Positions 28,039-37,151 are shown, counted from the first letter of the stretch. The stretch: 64,000 nt of DNA from Martelella limonii (GCF_013344475.1 NZ_JABUOU010000006.1:62001-126000), one strand, 5' to 3'. Program-made: numbers and translations. The notes: generated by a model not told the origin, from the letters alone.

Positions 28039-29487
28039 TCAGCACAGCCGATCCATGGCCGCCCAAAAGCGCGTTTTCCCGCCTTGTTCGCGTTGCAACT
28101 TGTCCAGGTAAACATCGTGTGGCTCGTATGAGCCGAAATCATCGATCTGCAATGCCAGGGTCTCGCACTCGATCAGGTGCCTCGCTGCATGCTTGTAGCG
28201 GCTCGAACGGGTGTTCTCGAGGCTGAAGTCGATCATTGCTCTGAGTAGCAGCGTCGCCGCAAGCGGATACCGTTCCTTTAACGCCTCGCTGGCTGGTGTC
28301 AGAATTTCATAATCGTTGCCATCGATCTCGGCATGTCGATCCAGAGTGAGTGCATTGGCTTCGCGACGCGCCGGCCATTCCATGAAGAACAGCAGAGCCG
28401 CATTCACGTCTGGATAGGCCGCGACCCAGGACATTGCTTTTTCCTCGGCCTCAATGTCATCGAAATCCGGCAGGCGTTTCAAATAGTCGCGAAGGTGCTG
28501 CGGTTCGAGCAAGGCTTGGAAGCAACGCCATCTGAACTGTTGCGCCTCATTGGCCCTTCCCAGCGCCTCGAGTGCTTCTGCCCGTGACTGCTCCCATTCC
28601 AGAACCGGGAAAGACCGGCCCTTCTCCGGGGACGCCTGATCCAGCCGCGTCAGAGCTTCTCCCGCTCGGCCGGCCTTCAGCAGCCGCTCGGCCATCCTCG
28701 CGGCGATAACAGGTGACTTCCTGGCCTGTTCGGTTTGCAGCGCGATATAGGCATCGACATCGCCCTCTGCATCGGCAATTGCCTCAAGCGCGATGTGGGC
28801 GGAAAGACCGTCGTGACGGCTATAGACCTCGTCCTCGTGAATCGGTCCGTTCTGGCTCATGCCGATGATCCGGCCCTCCCGTCGGGGTTTTTCCTGTCTG
28901 GCCTCGTCGAGCCATTGGGTTGACAGTTCTTTCAGGCATGCAAGTCCGCCAGTTCCGAGTGCCGGGATCATCTCTTCGATCAGCGGATCATATTGCCCGT
29001 AGCCATTGTCCTGCAGCGCCTGGAATAGCTTTTCGGCCAATGCTTCCGGGGACGTCTTTGATGCCTTTGCGATGCGCCCCGCATCAGCGCAGGCGGCATG
29101 AAAACTCTCAATAAGCGAACCGCTACCATCATCGGAACGGGCAAAAATAGAATCGGACAGATGCAGAAACCGCCAGATCAGCTCCAGAGCTTCATCGGGG
29201 TCTTGAGGTTCAAGTTTCTCGGTAATCGCCAAGCGCTGGGTCTCGAGGTCCGCTTTCAGCTTCTTGACCTTTCGCCAGTCGATGAAGCTACGGGCGCGCT
29301 GTATGCGGCTGAGGTGCTTATTAATTTCCCGGGCCACTTCGGCGCTGCTTTGTTCCCCGGCGAGTTCCAGGCGCAGGCGTCGCTTATGAGCTGCGCTTCC
29401 AGTCGATATTTCGATCAGAAGTTCTGCCAGCCGCTTTGTCCCCAGCGCCTCCAGGTTCTTCGCGTTGAGCGTTGTTTTCTTGGCCAT
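28039..29487 (-). CDS. DUF6880 family protein
   Basis: A 482-residue, probably soluble, mostly helical protein with no signal peptide or membrane segment. The start MAKKTTLNAKNLEALG...RLAELLIEIS with a following RRLRLELAG matches the uncharacterised DUF6880 family of alphaproteobacteria. The central part shows repeated Ala/Leu-rich helices (about residues 220-400) that look like TPR-style pairs, which suggests a scaffold. No catalytic motif is visible. It converges on the tRNA-Ser gene and is separated from the flotillin gene by about 280 bases. Its function is unknown. Confidence 0.8.
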   Translation of the reverse strand: MAKKTTLNAKNLEALGTKRLAELLIEISTGSAAHKRRLRLELAGEQSSAEVAREINKHLSRIQRARSFIDWRKVKKLKADLETQRLAITEKLEPQDPDEALELIWRFLHLSDSIFARSDDGSGSLIESFHAACADAGRIAKASKTSPEALAEKLFQALQDNGYGQYDPLIEEMIPALGTGGLACLKELSTQWLDEARQEKPRREGRIIGMSQNGPIHEDEVYSRHDGLSAHIALEAIADAEGDVDAYIALQTEQARKSPVIAARMAERLLKAGRAGEALTRLDQASPEKGRSFPVLEWEQSRAEALEALGRANEAQQFRWRCFQALLEPQHLRDYLKRLPDFDDIEAEEKAMSWVAAYPDVNAALLFFMEWPARREANALTLDRHAEIDGNDYEILTPASEALKERYPLAATLLLRAMIDFSLENTRSSRYKHAARHLIECETLALQIDDFGSYEPHDVYLDKLQREQGGKTRFWAAMDRLC

Positions 29488-29768
29488 ACCTTGCTGGTCC
29501 CATTCGATATTGCGCGAACGCTATAACGCAGACAGAGACAGGCCAAGTCCTGTCTAGATTTGTGCCGGGGCAGTCCTTTGCAGCCCATGAGCGGCATCCT
29601 ATGCGTGAGCGTATATAGTCAATCCGCAGATCACGATGGCGACAATATCCACGCTCAGAGGACGCCGGCAGGCCTGGTTTGCAAGCGGAACATTCGCAGG
29701 ATGCGGCCCCCGGACGACATATCCGGGGTCGCAAGCCTCGTCGGGACATCATGCCCATGCGCTGATTG

Positions 29769-31469
29769 TCAGTCGTCCGTGTCGCCATCCAAAGGCGCGG
29801 TCGGCTTGTTGCTTTCGCCCTGGTCCCGATGCAGGCTTCCCATCAGCGATGCAATGGCATTGTCACCCTCGAAGCCGGCCTCCTTCAGCAATTGATCAAG
29901 GATAGGCTTGTTGGCCTGGTAGGACAATAGCTGGCCGGCCAGGCCTTCGCCCAAGCCGATGCCGCCCGATGCAGAGCCTGCACCTCCGGCACCTCTGCCA
30001 AGCATTCCCCCGGTGTCGAAGATACGGATGTCGGAGATCTTCTCGATCGGCTTTACCGCTTCGGCCAGAGCTTCTGGAATGATGCGGATGCGCTCGCGCA
30101 GGATCTCGTATTCGATGATGGCTGCACTCAGCTTGTTGCGCGCCTCATTCAGCAGAGCCTCGCTCTGGGCCTTGGCCTTTCCGGTCTCCAGCACGCCCTT
30201 GGCATTGATGATGGCGGCTTCCGCTTCGGCATTGGCGAGTGTCTTGATGGCATCTGCCTTGTCGAGAGCCGCCTGCTTTTCCGCCTCGGCACCGACCGTC
30301 ACGGCAGTGGCTTCCGTCTCGGCGGTCTTGCGTGCATCGATGACCGCGATCTGGCGCTCACGCTCGGCGATTTCGATGGCGCGTGCCGTGCCGACCTTTT
30401 CCTCTGCGGCAATGGCAAGGGCGCGCGCGGTTTCCGCAGCCGCCTTGGCCTCTGATTCCTGGCGGCTCTTGTTAGCTACGGCGATGGCGCTTTCCTGTTC
30501 GACGATCTGGAGATCCCGACGCGCCTCGGTGTCGCGCTGCTGGACAGCGCGGGTCGTGTCGATATTGGCGCTCTCTCGCACCTGCTTTGCCAGTGCTTCG
30601 CGCTCGGCAATAGCCTGTTCGGCGCCGATACGGGCCTCTTCCTCGGCACGCTTGGCTGCCTGTTCCTGCTGCGCTGTCTCCGCCCGCGTCGCGGCCGACT
30701 TGTTGGCAATGTCGCGCTGCTGATTGAGCTCCGCCTCGCGTTTCGTGCGCTCGATCGTCAACGACTGCTGGCGTGCCTCAAGATCCTTCTGGGCGATGGC
30801 CACTTCAGTGTCGCGGACGATTTCGTTGCGCTCCTTCTTGCGGCCTTCGGTGATCCGGGTGAGCGCGGCAAGACCATGTGCGTCGAAGAAGTTGTTTTCG
30901 TTGAAGTGCTTGATGTCCGTCTGGTCGAGGCGGGTCAGAGACACCGATTCGAGCTCAAGTCCATTGGACTGAAGGTCGGCACCCACGGCTTCCTGCACGG
31001 CCTTTACGAAATCCATGCGCTGTTCCTGTAGTGCGTCGAGCGTCATGGTGGCCGCCACCGAGCGCAAGCCATCGACGAACTTGGCCTCGATCAGCACCCG
31101 CAACTGTTCGGCATCATTGGTCCGGCTGCCGAGGGTCTGTGCCGCCAGCGCGATCGAAGATGCATCGGGCTTGACGCGAACATAGAATTCAGCGCCGATA
31201 TCCACGCGCATGCGGTCCTTGGTGATCAGAGCATCGCCCTCGCCGCGCCGGACCTCCAGGCGAAGGGTTTTCAGGTTCACCCGGGCGATCGAGTGAAAGA
31301 TCGGCAACACGATGGAGCCGCCATCCAATACGACCTTCTGACCGCCGAGGCCGGTGCGAACATAGGCCTCGTCACGGCTGGAGCGGGTGTAAAGCGTGGC
31401 AAGGACCAGGCCGATGCCGCAAATCAGGACAACGCCGACTAGGGCGGGCAAAAACAGACCGTAAAGCAT
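29769..31469 (-). CDS. flotillin-like SPFH-domain membrane protein (YqiK type)
   Basis: A 566-residue protein with one N-terminal membrane segment (about residues 5-27), an SPFH domain (about 35-210) and a long coiled coil rich in Ala, Glu, Arg and Gln (about 215-430). The glycine-rich tail includes GRGAGGAGSASGGIG. This is the YqiK/flotillin-2 layout, thought to organise membrane microdomains. ATG 31469 has AGGAG 5 bases upstream. It follows the OB-fold membrane protein after 23 bases. With the PspA-like gene it forms a three-gene envelope-maintenance cassette. Confidence 0.92.
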   Translation of the reverse strand: MLYGLFLPALVGVVLICGIGLVLATLYTRSSRDEAYVRTGLGGQKVVLDGGSIVLPIFHSIARVNLKTLRLEVRRGEGDALITKDRMRVDIGAEFYVRVKPDASSIALAAQTLGSRTNDAEQLRVLIEAKFVDGLRSVAATMTLDALQEQRMDFVKAVQEAVGADLQSNGLELESVSLTRLDQTDIKHFNENNFFDAHGLAALTRITEGRKKERNEIVRDTEVAIAQKDLEARQQSLTIERTKREAELNQQRDIANKSAATRAETAQQEQAAKRAEEEARIGAEQAIAEREALAKQVRESANIDTTRAVQQRDTEARRDLQIVEQESAIAVANKSRQESEAKAAAETARALAIAAEEKVGTARAIEIAERERQIAVIDARKTAETEATAVTVGAEAEKQAALDKADAIKTLANAEAEAAIINAKGVLETGKAKAQSEALLNEARNKLSAAIIEYEILRERIRIIPEALAEAVKPIEKISDIRIFDTGGMLGRGAGGAGSASGGIGLGEGLAGQLLSYQANKPILDQLLKEAGFEGDNAIASLMGSLHRDQGESNKPTAPLDGDTDD

Positions 31470-31492
31470 GGAAACTCCTGAAATAGGTGCCG

Positions 31493-32113
31493 CTAGGATG
31501 AAAGAAGGTCCGGCGGGGCCGGTATTGCAAGAAAGACGCCGGAGGCAAGATCAACGACAAGCACCGGCGCGCCAACCATGATTGGGACTTGGTCACCGGC
31601 GGCCCTGGCGCGCAGCACGTGCCAGTTGCCATGCTGGTCCTGCAGTTTGACGCGACCGGGAAGCCCCTGATCGAGCGGACCGACGGTGACTTCGCCGATA
31701 CGGCCGATCAGATCTGCCAGGTCCACGGCGTATGTCTCATCCTTCGGCACGATACGGGCGACCCATCGGCTGGAGACACGCACGGCCGGCAAGGCGAGAA
31801 CGAGCGCGGCAAGGCTTGCCACAATTGACGGCAACGGAGACCAGAGCGCGCCGGCGCCAATCTGGATGACAAAACCCGCCATCGAGAACAGCCCAAGCAT
31901 CAGCATGATCAGGATCAAAACCGGCACCCTGCCAACATTCAGCCAGGACATCAGTCCGGATATGTCGCCATGATCGTCCGGCAGCAGGTTATCGACCGTC
32001 TCGCCCACTGAGAAACCGATCATCAGGCAGACCAGTTCGATGCCGACGAGCGCAAACAGCATGATCGCAGCCACGGCAAAGGGAAGGGAATCCTGCGAAA
32101 GGAAAAGATCCAT
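31493..32113 (-). CDS. YqiJ-type membrane protein with C-terminal OB fold
   Basis: A 206-residue protein with three predicted membrane segments (about residues 12-36, 62-85, 88-110) and a C-terminal beta-rich OB/NfeD-like domain (about 135-200, including IGRIGEVTVGPLDQGLPGRVKLQD). YqiJ and NfeD proteins partner SPFH proteins, and this one is encoded between the PspA-like and flotillin genes. Its start lies 5 bases past the PspA-like stop. It probably anchors or loads the flotillin assembly; that role is inferred from known YqiJ-YqiK pairs. Confidence 0.88.
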   Translation of the reverse strand: MDLFLSQDSLPFAVAAIMLFALVGIELVCLMIGFSVGETVDNLLPDDHGDISGLMSWLNVGRVPVLILIMLMLGLFSMAGFVIQIGAGALWSPLPSIVASLAALVLALPAVRVSSRWVARIVPKDETYAVDLADLIGRIGEVTVGPLDQGLPGRVKLQDQHGNWHVLRARAAGDQVPIMVGAPVLVVDLASGVFLAIPAPPDLLSS

Positions 32114-32118
32114 AGGGG

Positions 32119-32772
32119 TCAGTTCCGATTGGCCTTGAACGCGTTAAGCCTTGCCTCGATCGCCCGTTCGCGGTGCAGCCTGTCAAGTTCGTCCAGTTCG
32201 GCGCTGGCGGAAGTTTCGCTTCCCGGCACGCCCGTGACGCGGGTAATGGCTGCGGCCGCACGATTTGCGCCGGCGAGCGCGCCCGGCTTGCCCTGGCTCG
32301 CCCCCGTCTCATCGACAATGCGTGAGGCGCTGCTCTTCAGCTCGACCAGCCGAGCCTCGACTTCGCGCTGCGTCGCGAGCACCGCCTGCAGGGCCTGCTG
32401 GCCGTCCTTTATCTGGCTTTCGACATCGGCCATTGCCTTGTCGAGTGCCGCAAGCTGCGATTCCAGATCAATCTGGCGGGCAACGCCGGCCTTGGCGAGG
32501 TCATCGCGGCCGGCGTCCACTGCTGCCGTGATCTTTTCCTCCAGCCTCTGGATATCCGCGGCAATTTCCTTGTGGCGGCTGAGAATGCGGAATTCCTCGG
32601 CGCGGGCCTTGCCGATGTCGTTGCGGGCCTCTTGGGCGGCCTCGGCGATCTCGCGCAGCGCCTGCTCCACCACGATGATCTTGTTGCTTCCTTCCGCCTT
32701 GTCGACGGCATTGTTCGCAAGACCGGCAATAAGGCGCCCCATGCGGGACAGAATGCTCTCGTTCATCATCAT
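32119..32772 (-). CDS. PspA/IM30 (YjfJ-like) membrane-stress protein, internal-start form
   Basis: A 217-residue protein that is almost entirely coiled coil, with the PspA/IM30 pattern SRMGRLIAGLANNAVDKAE, IVVEQALREIAEA, LSRHKEIAADIQRLEEKI and ATQREVEARLVELKSSA. Such proteins polymerise on the inner membrane and protect it during stress. I place translation initiation at the ATG triplet run 32772/32769/32766 because GGAGGGG lies 3-8 bases upstream, the best ribosome site in this block. The open frame does not stop upstream: it continues in frame through a TnpB-like segment to 33330, so a 378-403-residue fusion is also possible. It leads the cassette with the YqiJ-type and YqiK-type genes. Confidence 0.85.
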   Translation of the reverse strand: MMMNESILSRMGRLIAGLANNAVDKAEGSNKIIVVEQALREIAEAAQEARNDIGKARAEEFRILSRHKEIAADIQRLEEKITAAVDAGRDDLAKAGVARQIDLESQLAALDKAMADVESQIKDGQQALQAVLATQREVEARLVELKSSASRIVDETGASQGKPGALAGANRAAAAITRVTGVPGSETSASAELDELDRLHRERAIEARLNAFKANRN

Positions 32773-33255
32773 ATTCCCCTCCGTTCGATGGCTGTGTGGC
32801 GTGACGCCGATCAGGATGTGATATCTGCCATTTTCTGCCAGAAGCTGTGCGTTGAAGACCTCGAGTTGTCCGTTGCTGTAGCCGACGACATCATAGGGTA
32901 TCGAAACCCGGCCCCTCACGGTCGCGACCGTGAGATCAGTCGGCCCCTTGATGGTAAAAAGCTTTTCGTCCAGCGGCAGCCGGTCAATGGCAGGCTTGCG
33001 CCCCAGGCTGGACGCAAAGTCTCGCAGCCCCAGTGTGACCATGCGTGCCGGAAGCCCCGTTCGGGTTCTGATCGTCTCGTAGGCGAGTTCGTGCAGGGTC
33101 ACGAGGTTGGCACCGGCCTTGCCGATGGCGGTCTCCGCCGTGAGCATCGAGAACATGGCGGCATAGGCGGCCATCGTCTCATCCAAGGCCTCCCTTGCGG
33201 CCTGTCCGGGTGCGAGCTCGTAACGCAGTATGGCGGTCTGTGGCGAATTTTGCAT
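32773..33255 (-). pseudogene. TnpB (IS200/IS605 OrfB) N-terminal segment, in frame with pspA
   Basis: About 160 codons read into the PspA frame without a stop. The sequence follows the N-terminal half of TnpB: a first strand QTAILRYELAPGQ, helix LDETMAAYAAMFSM, then LHELAYETIRTRTGLPARM, LDEKLFTI, LTVATVRGRVSIPYDV and a closing NGRYHILIGVT. In TnpB the RuvC nuclease domain follows here; in this frame it is absent and PspA begins. The likely TnpB start is ATG 33255, and the frame stays open upstream to GTG 33330. It is either a truncated transposon relic read into pspA or a captured nucleic-acid-binding module. The family call is from recalled patterns, not a search. Confidence 0.6.
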
Positions 33256-33266
33256 AGCATCAACGT

Positions 33267-33287
33267 AAAGCACCGCTTTTGTGCTTT
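33267..33287 (-). promoter_or_regulatory. perfect inverted repeat just upstream of the TnpB-like segment
   Basis: AAAGCAC (33267-33273) and GTGCTTT (33281-33287) are perfect inverted arms with a 7-base spacer, 12 bases upstream of ATG 33255. It could be an operator or mRNA hairpin, or a remnant of an IS200/IS605 end, since those ends are hairpins. No sigma-54 -24/-12 motif, expected for some psp operons, was recognised here. Confidence 0.4.
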
Positions 33288-33565
33288 CAAGGGCTGTTTC
33301 AATTTTTAAATGCATCTTCTCTAGATGCACGCAGATGGAAGTTGCAGACCATGGCGCACAGGGGCTCTCACACGCGGCACGTTACGACACGGCTCGGCAT
33401 TTCAAGAGACGCAAATGGCAAAGAATGGATGTGCCCGCCCATTCATTGGCGACGAGCACGAGGACCTCTTCGACAAAGGTCCGGAAGCCCTGAAGGGGGC
33501 CGCACGCGGCTTGAGCATGCTTCCGGAAAAGCGCGACCGGTAGGGCCGGCGAGATCGGGTAGGCT

Positions 33566-34816
33566 TCACGAAACCGAGGAGCCGTCGGACAGAATCGTGT
33601 CCAGCGCGGCCGTCAGGCGATCGACTTCCTCGATGGTGTTGTAATGCACCATCGAGACGCGCAGCATGCCGCCGTGGTCGGTGAGACCGAGATATTCGGC
33701 AAGGCGGCGCGAGTGGAAATCGCCGTGCCGGATCGCGACCTGAAAGCCATCGACCTTACGGCAGATGTCGGCGGCATCCCGGCCATCCAGTCGGAAGGCG
33801 ATCGTGGGCACCCGCCGGCGACCATCCGCTGACGCATCGCCGATGATGGTGCAGTCGTTGCGGGCTCTCATATAGGCCAGCAGCCGCTCGGAAAGGGCTT
33901 CCTCCTGTGCGGTGATCGCGCGGTAGGCGGCCTCGACCTTCATCCTTGACGAACCGGTTTCTCCGGCCCGTTCGCCAAGCCCAGTCAGATAATCGACGAT
34001 GCCGCAGGTGGCGTAGGCGAGTTCGTAATTCGGATTGCCGGGCTCAAGCTTGCCCGGAACCTTCTCTTTCCCGTAGAAGTAGTGATAGAGCGTGTCGAGT
34101 TCGGCGAGAAGCGCGTATTTTCCGTACATCAGCGCGTAATGCGGACCGAACACCTTGTACAGGCTGAAGACGTAGAAGTCGGCGTCGAAAGCCTGAACGT
34201 CGATGGCACGATGGGGCGCATAGGCAACTGCATCCACGCAGATCAGAGCGCCGCGGGCATGCACGAAATCGGCGATCGCGCGGATGTCGTTGACGGCGCC
34301 GAGGATGTTGGAGACATGGGTGACCGCGACCAACCGGGTGCGCTCGCTCATCAGCGGCTCCAGATCCTCCAGCTTCAGCGTGAGCGTCTCCCGGTCGAGG
34401 GGCCAGAATTTCACCACGACGCCGCTCGCCTGCAGCCGATCCCACGGGCCGATGTTGGATTCGTGGTCGCTGACGGTGACGATGATCTCGTCGCCGGGCA
34501 CAAACTGGCTTTCCATGGCGCGGGAGAGGTTTTGGAGGAGAACCGTGGTCGAGGGGCCGAACACGATTTCCTCCGGTCGCGCCGCGTTGACGAGCGTCAT
34601 GCCCGCTTGGCGCGCCTCGTGCAACGCGGCAGCCGCCGATTGCGACACCGCATAGGATCCGCCGATCTGGACATTCTTTTCAAATAGAAACGTGTTGATG
34701 CGGTCGACAGCACTTTTCAGTATCTGCGAACCGCCGGCATTGTCGAAGAACGTGCAGTCCTGTTTCAGTCCTGGAAACTGGCTGCGCACGAAATCGAGAT
34801 CGGGCAAGGGGGGCAT
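33566..34816 (-). CDS. class-V PLP-dependent enzyme (cysteine-desulfurase-like)
   Basis: A 416-residue fold-type-I PLP enzyme of the cysteine-desulfurase-like group. The PLP lysine lies in FSLYKVFGPH (about residue 225), preceded by the Asp of CVDAVAYAPH. The C-terminal MVHYNTIEEVDRL is typical of the group. The mobile loop that carries the catalytic Cys in true desulfurases reads IRHGDFHS here, with no Cys. Desulfurase activity is therefore doubtful, and a C-N or C-S lyase or aminotransferase is more likely. ATG 34816 has AGAGG upstream. It is 22 bases after the amino-acid transporter ATPase, so it probably acts on the imported compound. Confidence 0.82.
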   Translation of the reverse strand: MPPLPDLDFVRSQFPGLKQDCTFFDNAGGSQILKSAVDRINTFLFEKNVQIGGSYAVSQSAAAALHEARQAGMTLVNAARPEEIVFGPSTTVLLQNLSRAMESQFVPGDEIIVTVSDHESNIGPWDRLQASGVVVKFWPLDRETLTLKLEDLEPLMSERTRLVAVTHVSNILGAVNDIRAIADFVHARGALICVDAVAYAPHRAIDVQAFDADFYVFSLYKVFGPHYALMYGKYALLAELDTLYHYFYGKEKVPGKLEPGNPNYELAYATCGIVDYLTGLGERAGETGSSRMKVEAAYRAITAQEEALSERLLAYMRARNDCTIIGDASADGRRRVPTIAFRLDGRDAADICRKVDGFQVAIRHGDFHSRRLAEYLGLTDHGGMLRVSMVHYNTIEEVDRLTAALDTILSDGSSVS

Positions 34817-34838
34817 TTGGTCTACCTCTTGATGTTGT

Positions 34839-35582
34839 TCAGTGGTTAAGGACGGCGCGCAGGAAAGCGCGTGTGCGCGGCTCGGCGGGCGTGTCGAAGA
34901 CGTCGGCAGGCGTTCCGGCCTCGACGATGCGCCCGCCATCCATGAAGATCACCCGGTCGGCGACCTGACGGGCAAAGCCCATTTCATGGGTGACGACGAT
35001 CATGGTGACCCCGGTCTTGGCGAGATCACGCATCACGTCCAGCACTTCTCCCACCATTTCGGGATCGAGCGCGGATGTCGGCTCATCGAACAGCATCACC
35101 CGCGGCTCCATCGCGAGCGCCCGCGCAATCGCGACGCGCTGCTGCTGGCCGCCGGAAAGCTGCGCCGGATATTTTTCCGCCTGCTCGGCGATTCCCACTC
35201 GGCTCAGGAGCGCCAGCGCGAGCGTCCGCGCGCGCGCCGCCGAAAAGCCGCGCACCCGCATCGGCGCCAGCATGACGTTGCGGACCACGCTCATATGCGG
35301 AAACAGGTTGAAGCTCTGGAACACCATGCCGACTTCGGCGCGCACCTGCGCAAGTGCGGGGCCGCGCCGGACCGCAAGGCCATCGATTTCGATCACGCTA
35401 CCGGCGTCGCAATCCTCGAGCCGGTTGATGCAGCGGATCAGCGTCGACTTGCCGGAACCGGACGGGCCGATGATGCAGACGACCTCGCCTTCCGCGATAT
35501 CGAGATCGATGCCGTGCAGCACGGTGAAATCGCCGAACGCCTTTGTCAGGCCGCGCATGGAAACGAGCGTGCGGCCGGTCAT
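34839..35582 (-). CDS. polar amino-acid ABC transporter ATP-binding protein
   Basis: A 247-residue ATPase of the GlnQ/HisP class with Walker [11 protein letters not shown]-loop [10 protein letters not shown], signature [15 protein letters not shown] and Walker [15 protein letters not shown] 35582 overlaps the permease stop by one base and gives the standard length. It drives the importer formed with the single permease and the binding protein upstream. Confidence 0.93.
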   Translation of the reverse strand: MTGRTLVSMRGLTKAFGDFTVLHGIDLDIAEGEVVCIIGPSGSGKSTLIRCINRLEDCDAGSVIEIDGLAVRRGPALAQVRAEVGMVFQSFNLFPHMSVVRNVMLAPMRVRGFSAARARTLALALLSRVGIAEQAEKYPAQLSGGQQQRVAIARALAMEPRVMLFDEPTSALDPEMVGEVLDVMRDLAKTGVTMIVVTHEMGFARQVADRVIFMDGGRIVEAGTPADVFDTPAEPRTRAFLRAVLNH

Positions 35583-36253
35583 CAGCGGCGCCCCCGGCTG
35601 AAATGCTGCTCCAGCCGCGCGACCACCGAAACCATCGGCCACAGCATCAGCAGGTAGATGATCGCCGCGCCGATAAGCGGCGTCGGATTGGCGTGGAGCG
35701 CCTGGGCCTGGGTCGCCTGCTTCAGGAGATCCGGCATGGCAACCACGGAGGCAAGGGCGGTGTCCTTCAGGACGTTGATGCAATTGTTGGTGAGCGGCGG
35801 AATGACGATGCGGATCGCCTGGGGCAGGATGATATCGGCCATGGTATGGCGATCGGACAGCCCGAGCGCGCCGGCCGCCTCGAACTGCCCGCGCGGGATC
35901 GCCTGGATGCCGGCGCGAAAGATCTCGGCGGTGTAGGCCGCCGAAACCAGCGACAGGGCGGTGACGGCGGAGAGAAACGCGGACAGTTTGATGCCGACGA
36001 AGGGCAGCGCGTAGTAGACCACGATCAGCAGCACCAGAAGCGGTATCGAGCGGAAGATATCGATATAGACGCGGATCAGGGCGGTGACCGGACGCGGCGC
36101 GTATAGCCTCATGATCGCCAGAAGGAGGCCGCCGGCCAGGCCTGCGAGAATGCTGGTGATGCCGATCTCGATCGTGACCAGCAGGCCGCGCAGCAATTGC
36201 GGCAGACTGTCGATGAAGACGTCGACATTCAGGAATGTATTGATCAGGTCCAT
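35582..36253 (-). CDS. polar amino-acid ABC transporter permease
   Basis: A 223-residue HisM/GlnP-type permease with about five membrane segments. It has the [17 protein letters not shown] motif and an EAA loop, [21 protein letters not shown], at about residues 140-160. Only one permease gene is present, so it probably works as a homodimer. I chose ATG 36253 over a longer start at 36292 because the extra residues are hydrophilic and unlike the family. A strong hairpin lies between it and the binding-protein gene. Confidence 0.92.
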   Translation of the reverse strand: MDLINTFLNVDVFIDSLPQLLRGLLVTIEIGITSILAGLAGGLLLAIMRLYAPRPVTALIRVYIDIFRSIPLLVLLIVVYYALPFVGIKLSAFLSAVTALSLVSAAYTAEIFRAGIQAIPRGQFEAAGALGLSDRHTMADIILPQAIRIVIPPLTNNCINVLKDTALASVVAMPDLLKQATQAQALHANPTPLIGAAIIYLLMLWPMVSVVARLEQHFSRGRR

Positions 36254-36275
36254 GGAAGACGAAGGCTCCGGGAGC

Positions 36276-36307
36276 GCCGGCCGACGCGCCAAAGCGCGCC
36301 GGCCGGC
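36276..36307 (-). promoter_or_regulatory. intercistronic hairpin between binding-protein and permease genes
   Basis: The arms GCCGGCC (36276-36282) and GGCCGGC (36301-36307) pair around an inner GCGC/GCGC stem. It lies 25 bases past the binding-protein stop, without a T-tract. It probably stabilises the upstream message or reduces read-through. Confidence 0.55.
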
Positions 36308-36331
36308 CTTGATGGGAATGACAGGCGGGCG

Positions 36332-37117
36332 TTACTTCGCCTTGGGCATATCCATCACTTCAACCGTGGACGTGCCTGCATCCGGCGCCGTGCCGAACCA
36401 GTTTTCGTAGATTTCGGCAAGCGTGCCGTCCTCTTTGAGTTCGGTGATCACGGTGTTCACCTCGCCGGCAAGGGGTGCGTCCTTGTTGAACATGATCGAA
36501 TATTTCTCGCCGGTCGGAATGCGCTCGACCACCTTCAGTTCGGGCTTGTCCTTCACATAATAGAGAACGGCTGGAATGTCGGAGATGTAGCCGTCGATAC
36601 GACCCGCCGACATGTCGAGCATGGCAGGCGCGAGGCCTTCATAGCGCTTGATATCGGAAAAACCGTATTCGCCCTTGTGGGCTTCGGCCCACATGTCGCC
36701 GGTCGAGCCGGTGTCGACGCCGACGACCTTGCCGTCCATGCCCTCAAGTCCGGTGATGCCGGTGGAGGTTGCCGTCGAAAGCGACTGGTCGCTGTCATAA
36801 TAAGGCTGGGCGAAGGACACCGATTCCAGGCGTTTGTCGGTAATGGTGATCGACGATACCGCCATGTCGATGCGACCGGACTGCACGGCGGAGAACAGGC
36901 CGTTGAACGGCGTGTTGACGAATTCGACGGTCTTGCCCATGCGGTCCGCGATCTCGGTCACGAGATCGACCTCGAAGCCGACCGGCTTGCCGCTTGCATC
37001 TTCGAATTCCCACGGAACATTGCCGATATTGGCGCCGACGGTCCAATCCGCAGCATTGGCACCGGCAGCCGCCAGAAGTGCTGCAGACAGAAGCGTCACG
37101 CGAAGTGTATGTTTCAT
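36332..37117 (-). CDS. amino-acid ABC transporter substrate-binding protein (family 3)
   Basis: A 261-residue periplasmic protein with a Sec signal (cleavage near AGANAAD, residue 23) and the family-3 core [42 protein letters not shown] and a C-terminal YENWFG. It should bind a polar amino acid or a close analogue. ATG 37117 has AAGGGGA upstream; the much longer open frame runs through the divergent promoter region and is not coding. Candidate operators at 37152-37188 lie just upstream. Confidence 0.93.
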   Translation of the reverse strand: MKHTLRVTLLSAALLAAAGANAADWTVGANIGNVPWEFEDASGKPVGFEVDLVTEIADRMGKTVEFVNTPFNGLFSAVQSGRIDMAVSSITITDKRLESVSFAQPYYDSDQSLSTATSTGITGLEGMDGKVVGVDTGSTGDMWAEAHKGEYGFSDIKRYEGLAPAMLDMSAGRIDGYISDIPAVLYYVKDKPELKVVERIPTGEKYSIMFNKDAPLAGEVNTVITELKEDGTLAEIYENWFGTAPDAGTSTVEVMDMPKAK

Positions 37118-37151
37118 AAGAGTTCCCCTTGTTTTTTTGGTCGAAACGGAT

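Noticed and set aside
32773-33255. A complete IS200/IS605 transposon with TnpA or an omega-RNA.
   Set aside because: Only the N-terminal half of TnpB is recognisable. There is no RuvC domain, no Y1 transposase gene and no right end.
33250-33400. A sigma-54 promoter (-24/-12) ahead of the pspA frame, as in enterobacterial psp.
   Set aside because: No TGGCAC-N5-TTGC-like pair could be found, and no PspF-type activator gene is nearby.
33415-33543. A 42-codon plus-strand frame (starts MAKNGCARPF) between the TnpB-like segment and the class-V enzyme gene.
   Set aside because: No ribosome site, no recognisable family and alternative frames of similar length. I could not support it as a gene.
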